Shown here: positions 9,031 to 17,182 of the stretch, one piece after another | Numbering within the stretch: position 1 is the first letter of the stretch | How the letters are laid out: each line of letters begins with the position of its first letter | NCBI GenBank assembly: GCA_017617065.1 | Contig: JAFZWP010000013.1 | Coordinates: forward strand, 124,001-188,000 | From: Bacilli bacterium | GTDB taxonomy: Bacteria > Bacillota_I > Bacilli_A > ML615J-28 > CAG-698 | Reading direction: 5' to 3' | DNA length: 64,000 nucleotides | Program-made: the position numbers and the translations under genes | The notes under the pieces: model-generated | The model's input: only the letters and a program-made list of their open reading frames with translations | Told to the model about the DNA's origin: nothing | Database searches by the model: none

Positions 9031-9060
9031 AAAAAAAGCTGTTGGTATAAAACCAACAGC
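9031..9060 (-). terminator. Terminator of the collagen-like lipoprotein gene
   Basis: A 9-bp stem GCTGTTGGT/ACCAACAGC is followed on the minus strand by seven T. Confidence 0.88.
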
Positions 9061-9076
9061 CTTAATTATCAAGCTA

Positions 9077-12000
9077 TTATTGAGCTGGATGAGCAGCATC
9101 ATAAGCAGCTTTGTATTCTAATAAACCTAAGCACCATAATGAAGCATCTGTGAAATCGATTGAAGGATATCCTTCTTCACCAGTGTCAACATTTGTATGG
9201 TTCATTAAGTTAACTAATTGAACTACTAAGCAACGGTTGAAGTATTTCTTAGCATCTGCGTTTAATTCAACTCTTGCGCCTTCAGCTACATTGATACCGA
9301 ATAATTTCATTGTAGTTTGTTCATATTTATGGTTAGATGCACCTTTCCATTCTTCTTGAACTAGTAATTGAGAAATGTATTCGAAAATGTATTCATGTTT
9401 TTTAATAACATCTTCATGACCAACCATAACACCTTGTTTTTCTAATCCGTTTTCACCAGCTTTAACGCCCATGAAGAATAATTCAGTCTTTGTTAAGTCA
9501 TTATCACCAGCTCTGAATTGATCATATAATCCTTGAGCAGTATAACTTGTGCCTAATGCAGCATTAACATCTGCTAAGAATGCAGCAAGTAATGCTTCAG
9601 CTTCTGCAGCTTTTGCAGGATCTAAGAATTGAGCAACATAAGTCTTGCCATCTTCCATATCTTCTGGTTTAACAAGAGCTTTTGTATCATCACCCTTTAA
9701 TGCCCAGCCAATGAATCCAGCAGTATCATGTTTGATTTCAGGAAGACCATTAACAACAACAACGTTTGCTAAAGTTTGAGGCATTGGATCAGCAGTACCA
9801 GCAGCTAATTTCTTACTTAAAATGTGTTTGTAATATGAAGCTAATACTAGTGGATCAGCAGGATTTAAACCTTTCCATGAAGAACTATCAGATCTGATTT
9901 GCTTGTTAGCAATGAATGAACCAACGATATAGTAGTTACCATATTTAGTATCATCAGCTTTAGCATCTCCGCCTTCAGAAAGATCGAACATACCACCTTT
10001 AATGCTTGAACCAACATTAGCAGTAGCAGCAACTTCTGAGAAGAATGCTAATAAATCAGTTTCTCCAGCTAATTTAGCAACTGCGAATGCAGCAAAGTCT
10101 GTATTGCCTGAGCAGCTATAGCTATCAAACTTTAATGTAGAAGCTTCTACGCCTCTGAATTCAGCATATAAAGCTAATACTCTATCTTGATCTTGCTTCA
10201 TATATGCAGCAACATCATTTAGATAGTATCCACCATTGAATTCTAAGTTAACAGTTACTTTCTTAGCAACATCTAAGAATAAAACGATTGAATGATTAGA
10301 TGGGATTGATTCTACAGCTTCATCATCAGCATCAAGCCAGCCACGAACTAATTGAGTTTCAGCATCATATAATGCGGCAACTTTTGGATCATCCATAGCC
10401 ATTAATTCGTAATTCTTCCAATTAACTACGCCAGCTCTTTCGATTTGAACTTCTTCAATAACTTCATATACTTCAGCTCTTGCTACTTCTTCTAATGAAC
10501 GATAAGTAGTAGGATCTGCAGGGAAGAAGTTATTCCAATAGTTTTCAGAGCCTGATCCTGATGGATTTTCGTATTCAGTTTGACCAGCACTAACAACTAC
10601 TAGGTAGTTATATAAAGCAGACATAACTAAACGATCACGATAATCACCAGTTGCATCGCTTCTTCCATCATAAGCTGGATTTAATAATGCATAAACAGTA
10701 GAAACATACTTGTTATCATTAATGCTTCCATTATGAGCAGCTTTGTAGCATTCAACTAACCAGCCAACTAACCAAGTCCATTTCTTACCTAATTCAGTAG
10801 GTTGACCATTGTATAAAATACCTGAAGCATGCCCATTTTCAGCTTGTTTAGCAAGTGTTACTTCTGTATCATTAACTAAGTATTTATATAAGTTAGTATA
10901 TAAATCATCATAGCTTGGATCAAATGAGATTAATTTGCCATCACGTGTTGCAGCAGCAGCAGTTTTAGCTTCTTCAGCAGCAGTTACAGCTTCAGCAGCA
11001 GCAGTTGTGTTAGCAGCAGCAGCAGTTTTAGCAGCAGCTTCGCCAGCAGCATGAGCAGCAGAAATAGCAGCTACATCATATTTTTCTAAGCTTGAGAAGT
11101 CAGGTTGTGGATAAGAACCACTTTCACCTTTTTGATCATTTGTGCCGTTTAAGAAGTTGTGTAATGCAGCAACGATATATCTGTTACAATACTTCCAAGA
11201 GCCATCTGCGAATGAAGCTCCTTCAGGAGTTGCTAAACCGTTAGCTTTTAATGCAGCAAATTCATATTTGTGAGATGATGTAGTACCATCGTTCTTTAAT
11301 ACAGTTCCTAAGTATTCAAATACCCAGCCCCACTTTAATAATAGTTCTGGATGTTGAGCCATTAAACCAGCGCCTTTTGCACCATCTTCAGTACCTAATA
11401 GTTGTTTAGAACCACTATCTTGTTTGAATGTAGCAAAAATATTAGCAGCAGTGATTTCTGAACCATAAGCTTCAGTTAAATCAGCTAAGAATTCAGCTTT
11501 AACAGCAGTTAAATAAGCTACTTGTGCAGCAGCATCTTTTGCACTTGCTTCATAAGCAGCTAATGCAGCACTTGCCATTTTTGCTTCTGCAGCTTGTGCA
11601 GCAACTAATTCAGCTTGTTTTACAGCAACTTGTGCAGCTACTTGTTCATATGCATATTCATATGGAGCGTTTAATGCAGCAGTCATATCTTTAATGAAAT
11701 CTGCCATTACTTCAGCTTGAGTATTATATGCTCTCTTAGCATAAGTAACTGTGATATGGTCTGTGTAATAGTATAATAAAGTAGCGTCTGATTCGCCTAC
11801 ATAACGCCAGTAAACGCCGCCATCATCAGCGAATAATTCCATTTCTCTAGCATCTTGGCCATCAGCACCTGGTTCACCTTTATCACCGTTTTTACCGTTG
11901 AATCCGTTTTCTCCGTCTTCACCGTGTAAAGATTCTAACCATTGAGCTTCAGTGCCTGTAAATCCGTTTTCAACAGCGATTTCATAAGCACTCTTTCCAT

Positions 12001-12112
12001 CAGCACCTTTAGCACCAGCAGGGCCTTGAGGTCCTTCTACAGCCTCACCGCAACCTACAAGTACAAATAGGCTAAATAAGAATACCACTAAAATAAAAAT
12101 TTTCTTTTTCAT
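9077..12112 (-). CDS. Large lipoprotein with collagen-like Gly-X-Y stretch and repeated domain
   Basis: 1011 residues. The signal peptide ends in lipobox LVGC (Cys21), so the protein should be membrane-anchored outside the cell. Residues about 27-95 hold two collagen-like Gly-X-Y blocks (GPQGPAGAKGADGKS and GEDGENGFNGKNGDKG) separated by a short segment. Ala/Glu-rich probable coiled coils lie at about 150-210 and 345-395. A roughly 130-residue unit appears at about 212-340, 397-530 and 850-990: each has a KW/KH aromatic segment followed by an (N/D)R-(x)-(I/L)V-x-x-L-x-N-(F/Y/L)(L/M) motif, with a more degenerate fourth copy near 690-770. I recognise no enzyme. Probable adhesion or envelope role. 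It is transcribed alone from a near-consensus promoter, so it is likely abundant. Confidence 0.8.
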   Translation of the reverse strand: MKKKIFILVVFLFSLFVLVGCGEAVEGPQGPAGAKGADGKSAYEIAVENGFTGTEAQWLESLHGEDGENGFNGKNGDKGEPGADGQDAREMELFADDGGVYWRYVGESDATLLYYYTDHITVTYAKRAYNTQAEVMADFIKDMTAALNAPYEYAYEQVAAQVAVKQAELVAAQAAEAKMASAALAAYEASAKDAAAQVAYLTAVKAEFLADLTEAYGSEITAANIFATFKQDSGSKQLLGTEDGAKGAGLMAQHPELLLKWGWVFEYLGTVLKNDGTTSSHKYEFAALKANGLATPEGASFADGSWKYCNRYIVAALHNFLNGTNDQKGESGSYPQPDFSSLEKYDVAAISAAHAAGEAAAKTAAAANTTAAAEAVTAAEEAKTAAAATRDGKLISFDPSYDDLYTNLYKYLVNDTEVTLAKQAENGHASGILYNGQPTELGKKWTWLVGWLVECYKAAHNGSINDNKYVSTVYALLNPAYDGRSDATGDYRDRLVMSALYNYLVVVSAGQTEYENPSGSGSENYWNNFFPADPTTYRSLEEVARAEVYEVIEEVQIERAGVVNWKNYELMAMDDPKVAALYDAETQLVRGWLDADDEAVESIPSNHSIVLFLDVAKKVTVNLEFNGGYYLNDVAAYMKQDQDRVLALYAEFRGVEASTLKFDSYSCSGNTDFAAFAVAKLAGETDLLAFFSEVAATANVGSSIKGGMFDLSEGGDAKADDTKYGNYYIVGSFIANKQIRSDSSSWKGLNPADPLVLASYYKHILSKKLAAGTADPMPQTLANVVVVNGLPEIKHDTAGFIGWALKGDDTKALVKPEDMEDGKTYVAQFLDPAKAAEAEALLAAFLADVNAALGTSYTAQGLYDQFRAGDNDLTKTELFFMGVKAGENGLEKQGVMVGHEDVIKKHEYIFEYISQLLVQEEWKGASNHKYEQTTMKLFGINVAEGARVELNADAKKYFNRCLVVQLVNLMNHTNVDTGEEGYPSIDFTDASLWCLGLLEYKAAYDAAHPAQ

Positions 12113-12180
12113 AAATCCTCCTTGAAAAATTTGTTTAGTGTATAAATAAAGACCTATAAATAAATCCTTTATTCTCTAAC

Positions 12181-12209
12181 ATTTTAACTTAAATAATAGG
12201 GTGTGTCAA
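12181..12209 (-). promoter_or_regulatory. Near-consensus promoter of the collagen-like lipoprotein gene
   Basis: TTGACA (12204-12209), 17-bp spacer, TAAAAT (12181-12186). The leader is about 60 nt and ends in AAGGAGG. Further upstream a 14-bp perfect palindrome ATTATACGTATAAT lies at 12258-12271; it could be an operator but may be chance in AT-rich DNA. Confidence 0.85.
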
Positions 12210-12321
12210 GCGTTTTCACAATATTAATACCCTTTTTTTCTAAACATAAAAATATATATTATACGTATAATTTTTGCTTATAAAAATAGCTAAAAAATGG
12301 CTTTTTATTAGACATAAAACA

Positions 12322-12350
12322 TAAAAAATGGTAGTAAATAACTACCATTT
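12322..12350 (-). terminator. Terminator of the DUF697-like gene, overlapping its stop codon
   Basis: An inverted repeat AAATGGTAGT/ACTACCATTT with a T-rich tail on the minus strand. The 5' arm contains the first base of the stop codon. Confidence 0.8.
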
Positions 12351-13354
12351 TATGCTTCTTTTTTCTTAAGTTGCTTAGATTCTTTAATGATATCTTCTTT
12401 TACTTCTTGCATCATTTCTTCATCATTAATTTCATCTAGGTCTACAGTATCTAATAAATCTTGTAAATGATATTCTTTATTTAAATACATTAATGTTTGA
12501 TGACCAATTATAACCGTTAGTCCACCATTTATAACACCTTGACTAGCTGAACTAATAACAGTTGATACAACACTTCCTAAAGCAGGAATACCAGTTAATG
12601 CGCCACCGATCTTTTGCACAATTCCAGTAGCTAAGTTATCAGCTACACTTTCTAGTCCATAAGTCATTAAAGCATTTTTTAAAACCATCATATAGATACG
12701 CATTAATTTAGCATCGCTTGGTCTAAAACCATATAAGAATATTAATCTTTTGATAAGATTTAATTCATATACTGCCATAAACATTGTATCAATTCTTTCT
12801 GATTGAGAAATAGCTGTAACTAGTCCAACTTGAATAGCATGCTCACGAATTATTGACTTAGCAGTTTTCTTAACATCAGTATCAAAAATCTTAGTAAGTA
12901 CTTCTTTAGTTTCTAAATCATTATTAGTATGGCGAGCAATGGCTAATTTGCCAATTAATTCAGAATTATACCAACCAACCCCATCAGTTGATTCACTAAA
13001 TTCAATAAACTTATCCGCAATTTCACATCTTAATTGCTTATTCTTTCTTTTAGCGTTTGCAGCAGTATATTTATTAACATTTACTTCAAACGATTTAGTT
13101 CTTCTAATCTTAACAATTGGAAATACATAAAAACAAATAAATATAATTATTGCTACCCCAATACCAACATATCCTGCTATTTGGTGAATATCAAACAATC
13201 TTAATACTACAAAAAATAATATGGCTGCAAGTCCTACACCAATTAGCGCTTCAAATAGTAACAAAAATGATTTCACAAGTTTAGTATTCTCACGATGTGA
13301 ATATTTTTGTTCATATTCTTCAAGAGTTAACTTTTTAGCTTCTTCTTTTTTCAT
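12350..13354 (-). CDS. YcjF/DUF697-like membrane protein
   Basis: 334 residues from the ATG preceded by AGAGGT (an upstream ATG has no ribosome binding site). Two N-terminal membrane helices (about 27-50 and 55-78) are followed by a soluble part with the run RLIFLYGFRPS and a Gly/Ala-rich hydrophobic stretch (IPALGSVVSTVISSASQGV), the pattern I know from DUF697/YcjF proteins, which often accompany small GTPases. No GTPase gene is adjacent here. A lysine-rich C terminus ends the protein. It has its own promoter and terminator. Function unknown; family assignment is moderate. Confidence 0.65.
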   Translation of the reverse strand: MKKEEAKKLTLEEYEQKYSHRENTKLVKSFLLLFEALIGVGLAAILFFVVLRLFDIHQIAGYVGIGVAIIIFICFYVFPIVKIRRTKSFEVNVNKYTAANAKRKNKQLRCEIADKFIEFSESTDGVGWYNSELIGKLAIARHTNNDLETKEVLTKIFDTDVKKTAKSIIREHAIQVGLVTAISQSERIDTMFMAVYELNLIKRLIFLYGFRPSDAKLMRIYMMVLKNALMTYGLESVADNLATGIVQKIGGALTGIPALGSVVSTVISSASQGVINGGLTVIIGHQTLMYLNKEYHLQDLLDTVDLDEINDEEMMQEVKEDIIKESKQLKKKEA

Positions 13355-13377
13355 TTTAATACCTCTTTTATGTATCA

Positions 13378-13406
13378 ATTATACTCTAAACTATCCATAG
13401 TGTAAA
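13378..13406 (-). promoter_or_regulatory. Promoter of the DUF697-like gene
   Basis: TTTACA (13401-13406), 17-bp spacer, TATAAT (13378-13383). The -35 directly follows the T tract of the preceding terminator (TTTGTTTACA). Confidence 0.75.
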
Positions 13407-13432
13407 CAAATAGCACTAGTTACCTAGTGCTA
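13407..13432 (-). terminator. Terminator of the VTC operon
   Basis: A 9-bp stem TAGCACTAG/CTAGTGCTA with a 4-base loop follows the DUF4956 stop codon and is trailed by TTTGTTT. Confidence 0.75.
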
Positions 13433-13438
13433 CTTTCT

Positions 13439-14116
13439 TTATAAAACATTTACTTTTTCTTCAAGTGGCAATATTTGGATTTCTAAATTACCATTAAGAG
13501 TTCTTATTTCATCAACGAATGCTTTTTCTTCATTTTGATCCTTCATAATAATTTTAAAAGATAGTCTAAACATTGATCCCATTCCTGTTGTCTTTACACC
13601 AATTGGAATAGCTTCTTTTGTATATTTTTCAAATGTATTCTTAAACACATCAGTGTAATCTAGTGATTCAGGAATTGTAATACGTAACATCTTTTCTTCA
13701 TTTTTGTTCTTGTGTTCAAAAATAGGTAGCATTGTTAGGGCATCATATAATAGACCTACTCCTACTAGAATTATTGCTCCATAAGCAAGGTAGCCCATCC
13801 CAAAGGCAACTCCTGCTGCCATTGTAATAAAAATTGAAGCAATTTCATCAGCACTACCAGGAGCACTACGAAATCTAATTAAAGCAAATGCTCCGCCAAT
13901 TGCTACTGCTACTCCTAAATTACCATTGACAAAAGAAATCATCGCGCCAACTACAAATGGGAGGATTGCATTAACGATAAAAAACCTTCTAGTTGATCTA
14001 ACTCTAAAAGATAAAATAAATGCAAATAATAATCCACTTACAATAGCTACAGCTGCCATAATAAAGAACTGACTTACATTATTTAGGTTTACATTGTTAT
14101 AAATTGAATCAAACAT
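13439..14116 (-). CDS. DUF4956 family membrane protein
   Basis: 225 residues from the ATG preceded by GAGGTG; an upstream in-frame GTG overlaps that box and is unlikely. Four hydrophobic segments (about 15-40, 45-63, 68-82, 98-130) precede a soluble C-terminal domain. The motif GGAFALIRFRSAPGSADEIA between helices 3 and 4 is characteristic of DUF4956. The gene overlaps the VTC-domain gene by 8 bp, and in many Firmicutes these families are neighbours, so they probably act as one membrane system. Biochemical function has not been established to my knowledge. Confidence 0.85.
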   Translation of the reverse strand: MFDSIYNNVNLNNVSQFFIMAAVAIVSGLLFAFILSFRVRSTRRFFIVNAILPFVVGAMISFVNGNLGVAVAIGGAFALIRFRSAPGSADEIASIFITMAAGVAFGMGYLAYGAIILVGVGLLYDALTMLPIFEHKNKNEEKMLRITIPESLDYTDVFKNTFEKYTKEAIPIGVKTTGMGSMFRLSFKIIMKDQNEEKAFVDEIRTLNGNLEIQILPLEEKVNVL

Positions 14117-14828
14117 AATTAACACCTCTTTCTTTTGCCTCTAGTATTTGCTTCTCATATGCTTTTCCATATTTAGAAAAGCCATTAATAAATATTTTAT
14201 TTTTATCTAAAATATGACTAAGCCATAAAGGAATTGAATCTTGTATTTTTATTTCTAAAATAGCTTCCCCATTATTAAGTAGTGGTATACCTTCCATCGA
14301 ATAATCTAGGGTTAGGTTATCTATCCTATACCTAGGATTATAATCAATTGTTAATCGCAAATTTCCATTTTCTTCTTCATATGCTACACGATCATAAATG
14401 ATTAAACAAGAAGGAACGAGTTTTCCATAATAATCTCTAAAATAAGTTATTTCTTTTGCTATTTGCCCTTCTGCTACAATATCAACTTTATGATTAAAAA
14501 AATCATTTGCATCTTTGATTTTCGTTTCTACTCTTCTTTTATAAACAACACCATATGCTTTTCTTTTTAATTCTAAAAACACTGTTTTACTATTATCAGC
14601 CATTCCATAAGATCTAAGTCTTATTTTTTCTTTAAATTTTGGCTTTTCTAGAGACGTCCTTATTAATCTAGAATCGATAGTATCATAATATAGCGATGCG
14701 ATAGTTGTCATGCCATATTTATCTATTTTCATATGGCCTTCTAATGCATCAACGAAACTATCAATTTGTTCTTTAGATAACACATATTTTAGTTCGTATC
14801 TATCCATTACAACGATTGCATCACTCAT
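14109..14828 (-). CDS. VTC-domain protein, polyphosphate polymerase-like
   Basis: 239 residues forming a CYTH/VTC-type tunnel domain: RYELKYVLS at the N terminus, then SLYYDT, KIRLRSYG, LELKRK, RRVETK, a YDRVAYE segment and a C-terminal EIKI strand. These alternating charged strands supply the Arg/Lys/Glu residues that bind triphosphate and metal in the yeast Vtc4 polyphosphate polymerase. The bacterial proteins are annotated as polyphosphate polymerases by homology; activity here is inferred. It is the middle gene of a three-gene operon between a beta-helix lipoprotein (18 bp upstream) and the DUF4956 membrane protein (8-bp overlap). The start has an AAAGGAG box. Confidence 0.88.
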   Translation of the reverse strand: MSDAIVVMDRYELKYVLSKEQIDSFVDALEGHMKIDKYGMTTIASLYYDTIDSRLIRTSLEKPKFKEKIRLRSYGMADNSKTVFLELKRKAYGVVYKRRVETKIKDANDFFNHKVDIVAEGQIAKEITYFRDYYGKLVPSCLIIYDRVAYEEENGNLRLTIDYNPRYRIDNLTLDYSMEGIPLLNNGEAILEIKIQDSIPLWLSHILDKNKIFINGFSKYGKAYEKQILEAKERGVNYV

Positions 14829-14846
14829 ATTTACTCCTTTCTAGTT

Positions 14847-16574
14847 TTAATTAACTGTAGCAGTTGCACTGCCATATACAGTACAAGCGCCTTTATATGT
14901 ATAACTATTATTATATGTAATAGTTTGAGATCCAATTGTTACTGTGTGGGTTCCACTAGATAAACCATTTGAGGAAGATGTTTTAGTTACGCCACTAGCA
15001 GATAGTTTACGTGGAGCATAACCAATAACAATTAGCGTTCCACCAGTCATTTTCATAGATCCATCTGAATCAATCGGAGCCATCATTTCACTATTAGGTC
15101 CTCTTGCGATAGTTATTCCACCACTAATTGTAATAGTGCCATTAGAATCAATTCCGTCAGTATCGCCATTTGGTGATACTGTTACATCTAATACGCCACC
15201 ACTAATATTAATTGCTTTTGATGCATTAACTCCATCATCACTACCTATTACTACTATCTTTCCACCTTGGATATTGATAATGTTTCCTTCTAGACCTTCA
15301 TGAGATTCGGCTACATTCACTTCTCCACCAGTAATTGTAAGTGTTCCATCTGCATGAATTCCATCATCACTTGCTTTGATAGTTATATTGCCTCCACTAA
15401 TATTAATACTTGCACTAGCACTAACACCTGTATCAAGCTTATCGTTATTAGTATGAATCGCATCATCATAAGTATAAATGAAAATATCACCAGCAGTAAT
15501 ATTTATTGCTTCATTAGCTTTAATGCCTTTTGCGGAATCATCTGCTTTTTCAGCTGAAGAGCCTCCGCCAAAGCCACCACCACCGAATCCGCCACCAGGG
15601 CCTCCAGGTCCACCAGGATGACTTGGGCCACCAGTTTCAATTAGTGATACTCTAGATAAGTTAGAGTTACTATCACTACTATCAACTAAAGTGTATGAAG
15701 AATATTTATTTGTATAAATATCAATTACAGGAGTATATGTATTTCCCTCTGAATCAGTACCACTACCAATTTCAACCGCATATGCGGCATCAATTGCATC
15801 ACCATATGAATTTATAGTAATGGTTCCACCATTAATATAAATATAACCATGTTGAGCAGATGATCCTTTATCTGAATTAGATGTTTTAATTCCATTGTTT
15901 CCGCACACAATTCCAATTGTAGGGTTTTCTTCAATTGTTACCTTATCATTGCCTTTAATACCATTGTTCATGGCTTTGATAAGTATTGTACAATTCTTAA
16001 TAGTTACATTATCTTTACCATGGATTCCACTATTATATAAACTAGTAATAACAACTGTTCCTTTACCACTAACTTTCAAATCTCCATTAGCTACATATAT
16101 TGCACTAGTACCAATAGTATCATCAGTAGTTTTAGAGTAATCAGTTTTTCTGTTATCATAAATATAATTAGTAGTATCTTTTTTTATCTTTATTGTAATC
16201 TTGCTGCAATCCTTAATAAAGATTGGAGAAACACTGCTACTTGAAATTGATACACCATCAAGTTCAATTTCAACTTCTTCTCCACTGGCATTAACATAAA
16301 TTTGGCCTTCTTCTAACTTACCGCTAGCTTTATATACCCCTCCACTAGTAATTGCATATACTTTATTAGTAGGAGTTATTGCTACACCAGATTCATTAAC
16401 TAGAGAAAATGTTGATGCAACTATATCATCTTCAATTTCAATATCTTCAGTTTTACCACTAACATTACTATTTGTAGTTGTATTAGTTGAACCACCATTA
16501 TTAGTAATTTCACCACATCCAACAAATAAAAATGAAGCAAGTAACAATAAAACTATTAACATTCTCCTTTTCAT
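14847..16574 (-). CDS. Beta-helix carbohydrate-binding lipoprotein (Cthe_2159/DUF4353-like)
   Basis: 575 residues. The ATG chosen is preceded by AGAGGTG; a GTG three codons upstream overlaps that box. The signal peptide ends in FVGC (lipobox). The mature protein is built of short repeats with DDGIHA, DDAIHT, SGIHGK and NNGIKG turns between beta strands, typical of right-handed beta-helices of the Cthe_2159 type, which bind acidic polysaccharide and calcium. A Gly/Pro-rich hinge (GGPSHPGGPGGPGGG) divides it at about residue 320. First gene of the VTC/DUF4956 operon, a combination seen in other Firmicutes. Role in capsule or wall is inference. Confidence 0.82.
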   Translation of the reverse strand: MKRRMLIVLLLLASFLFVGCGEITNNGGSTNTTTNSNVSGKTEDIEIEDDIVASTFSLVNESGVAITPTNKVYAITSGGVYKASGKLEEGQIYVNASGEEVEIELDGVSISSSSVSPIFIKDCSKITIKIKKDTTNYIYDNRKTDYSKTTDDTIGTSAIYVANGDLKVSGKGTVVITSLYNSGIHGKDNVTIKNCTILIKAMNNGIKGNDKVTIEENPTIGIVCGNNGIKTSNSDKGSSAQHGYIYINGGTITINSYGDAIDAAYAVEIGSGTDSEGNTYTPVIDIYTNKYSSYTLVDSSDSNSNLSRVSLIETGGPSHPGGPGGPGGGFGGGGFGGGSSAEKADDSAKGIKANEAINITAGDIFIYTYDDAIHTNNDKLDTGVSASASINISGGNITIKASDDGIHADGTLTITGGEVNVAESHEGLEGNIINIQGGKIVVIGSDDGVNASKAINISGGVLDVTVSPNGDTDGIDSNGTITISGGITIARGPNSEMMAPIDSDGSMKMTGGTLIVIGYAPRKLSASGVTKTSSSNGLSSGTHTVTIGSQTITYNNSYTYKGACTVYGSATATVN

Positions 16575-16606
16575 TGCTTTCACCTCTTTTTATCTTTTAT
16601 ACCTTC

Positions 16607-16664
16607 ATTATACGAGAGTTTCTTAAAGTCAACTTAAATCATATATCATTTAAGTTTTACTTAA
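16607..16664 (-). promoter_or_regulatory. Promoter with two paired direct repeats, likely OmpR-type response-regulator site
   Basis: On the minus strand four hexamers TTAAGT, TTAAAT, TTAAGT, TTAAGA begin at 16664, 16653, 16637 and 16626: two direct-repeat pairs, each with an 11-bp period (5-bp spacer), separated by 16 bp. This is the geometry of PhoB/OmpR-family boxes. A TATAAT lies at 16607-16612, and the downstream box covers the usual -35 position, where no good -35 exists (TTGACT is only 14 bp away). This suggests an activated promoter for the lipoprotein/VTC/DUF4956 operon. Confidence 0.65.
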
Positions 16665-16704
16665 GAAAAAAGATAAAGCCTTCCTATTGCAGTTTAATCA
16701 ATAA

Positions 16705-17169
16705 TTATAATTCTTTTTTTAAATATATAAATTTATCTTCTTCATAATCGATGATAAATCCTAGTTTTAAAAACAAACTTATCGCTTTATTATCTTTAGC
16801 TATATTATCATATACAATCTTTATTCCATTATTCCTAGCTACATCTAATAATGACTTTAGGCTATCTTCCCCATATCCCTTATGACGATATTTAGAATAT
16901 ATGATTACATCAATTAAATATTTATCTTCATTTGCATCATAGTGATATGCCACTTTCCCCACATAGTTATCATCTTCATCTACAACATATCGATAAAATC
17001 TTTTGTTATCATGATTTACAATCCAATAATCATACCAATCTTCCCATTCCTCTTTTGGAAAAGGAATTGTCCCACCCCACATAAGGTTATATGACATAGT
17101 TTCTTCATCAGATAGCATTAACTCTTTAAACCACAAATCATTTATTTTTGGTTTATATAATTTAACCAT
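16705..17169 (-). CDS. GNAT family N-acetyltransferase
   Basis: 154 residues from the ATG at 17169, which has AAAAGG 9 bases ahead; the ATG three codons upstream has none. The acetyl-CoA binding loop is YRHKGYGEDSLKSL (R/Q-x-x-G-x-G variant), followed by DNIAKDNKAISLFLKLGF, the typical motif B. The N-terminal half is rich in Trp and acidic residues. Substrate unknown. It lies 13 bp behind the iron-dependent alcohol dehydrogenase and is probably in its operon. No clear terminator follows. Confidence 0.85.
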   Translation of the reverse strand: MVKLYKPKINDLWFKELMLSDEETMSYNLMWGGTIPFPKEEWEDWYDYWIVNHDNKRFYRYVVDEDDNYVGKVAYHYDANEDKYLIDVIIYSKYRHKGYGEDSLKSLLDVARNNGIKIVYDNIAKDNKAISLFLKLGFIIDYEEDKFIYLKKEL

Positions 17170-17182
17170 TTTGTCCATCCTT

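Noticed and set aside
12258..12271. Palindrome ATTATACGTATAAT as a regulatory operator
   Set aside because: It is perfect but short and composed almost wholly of A/T; it lies 50 bp upstream of the lipoprotein -35 and has no second copy in the window that I noticed.
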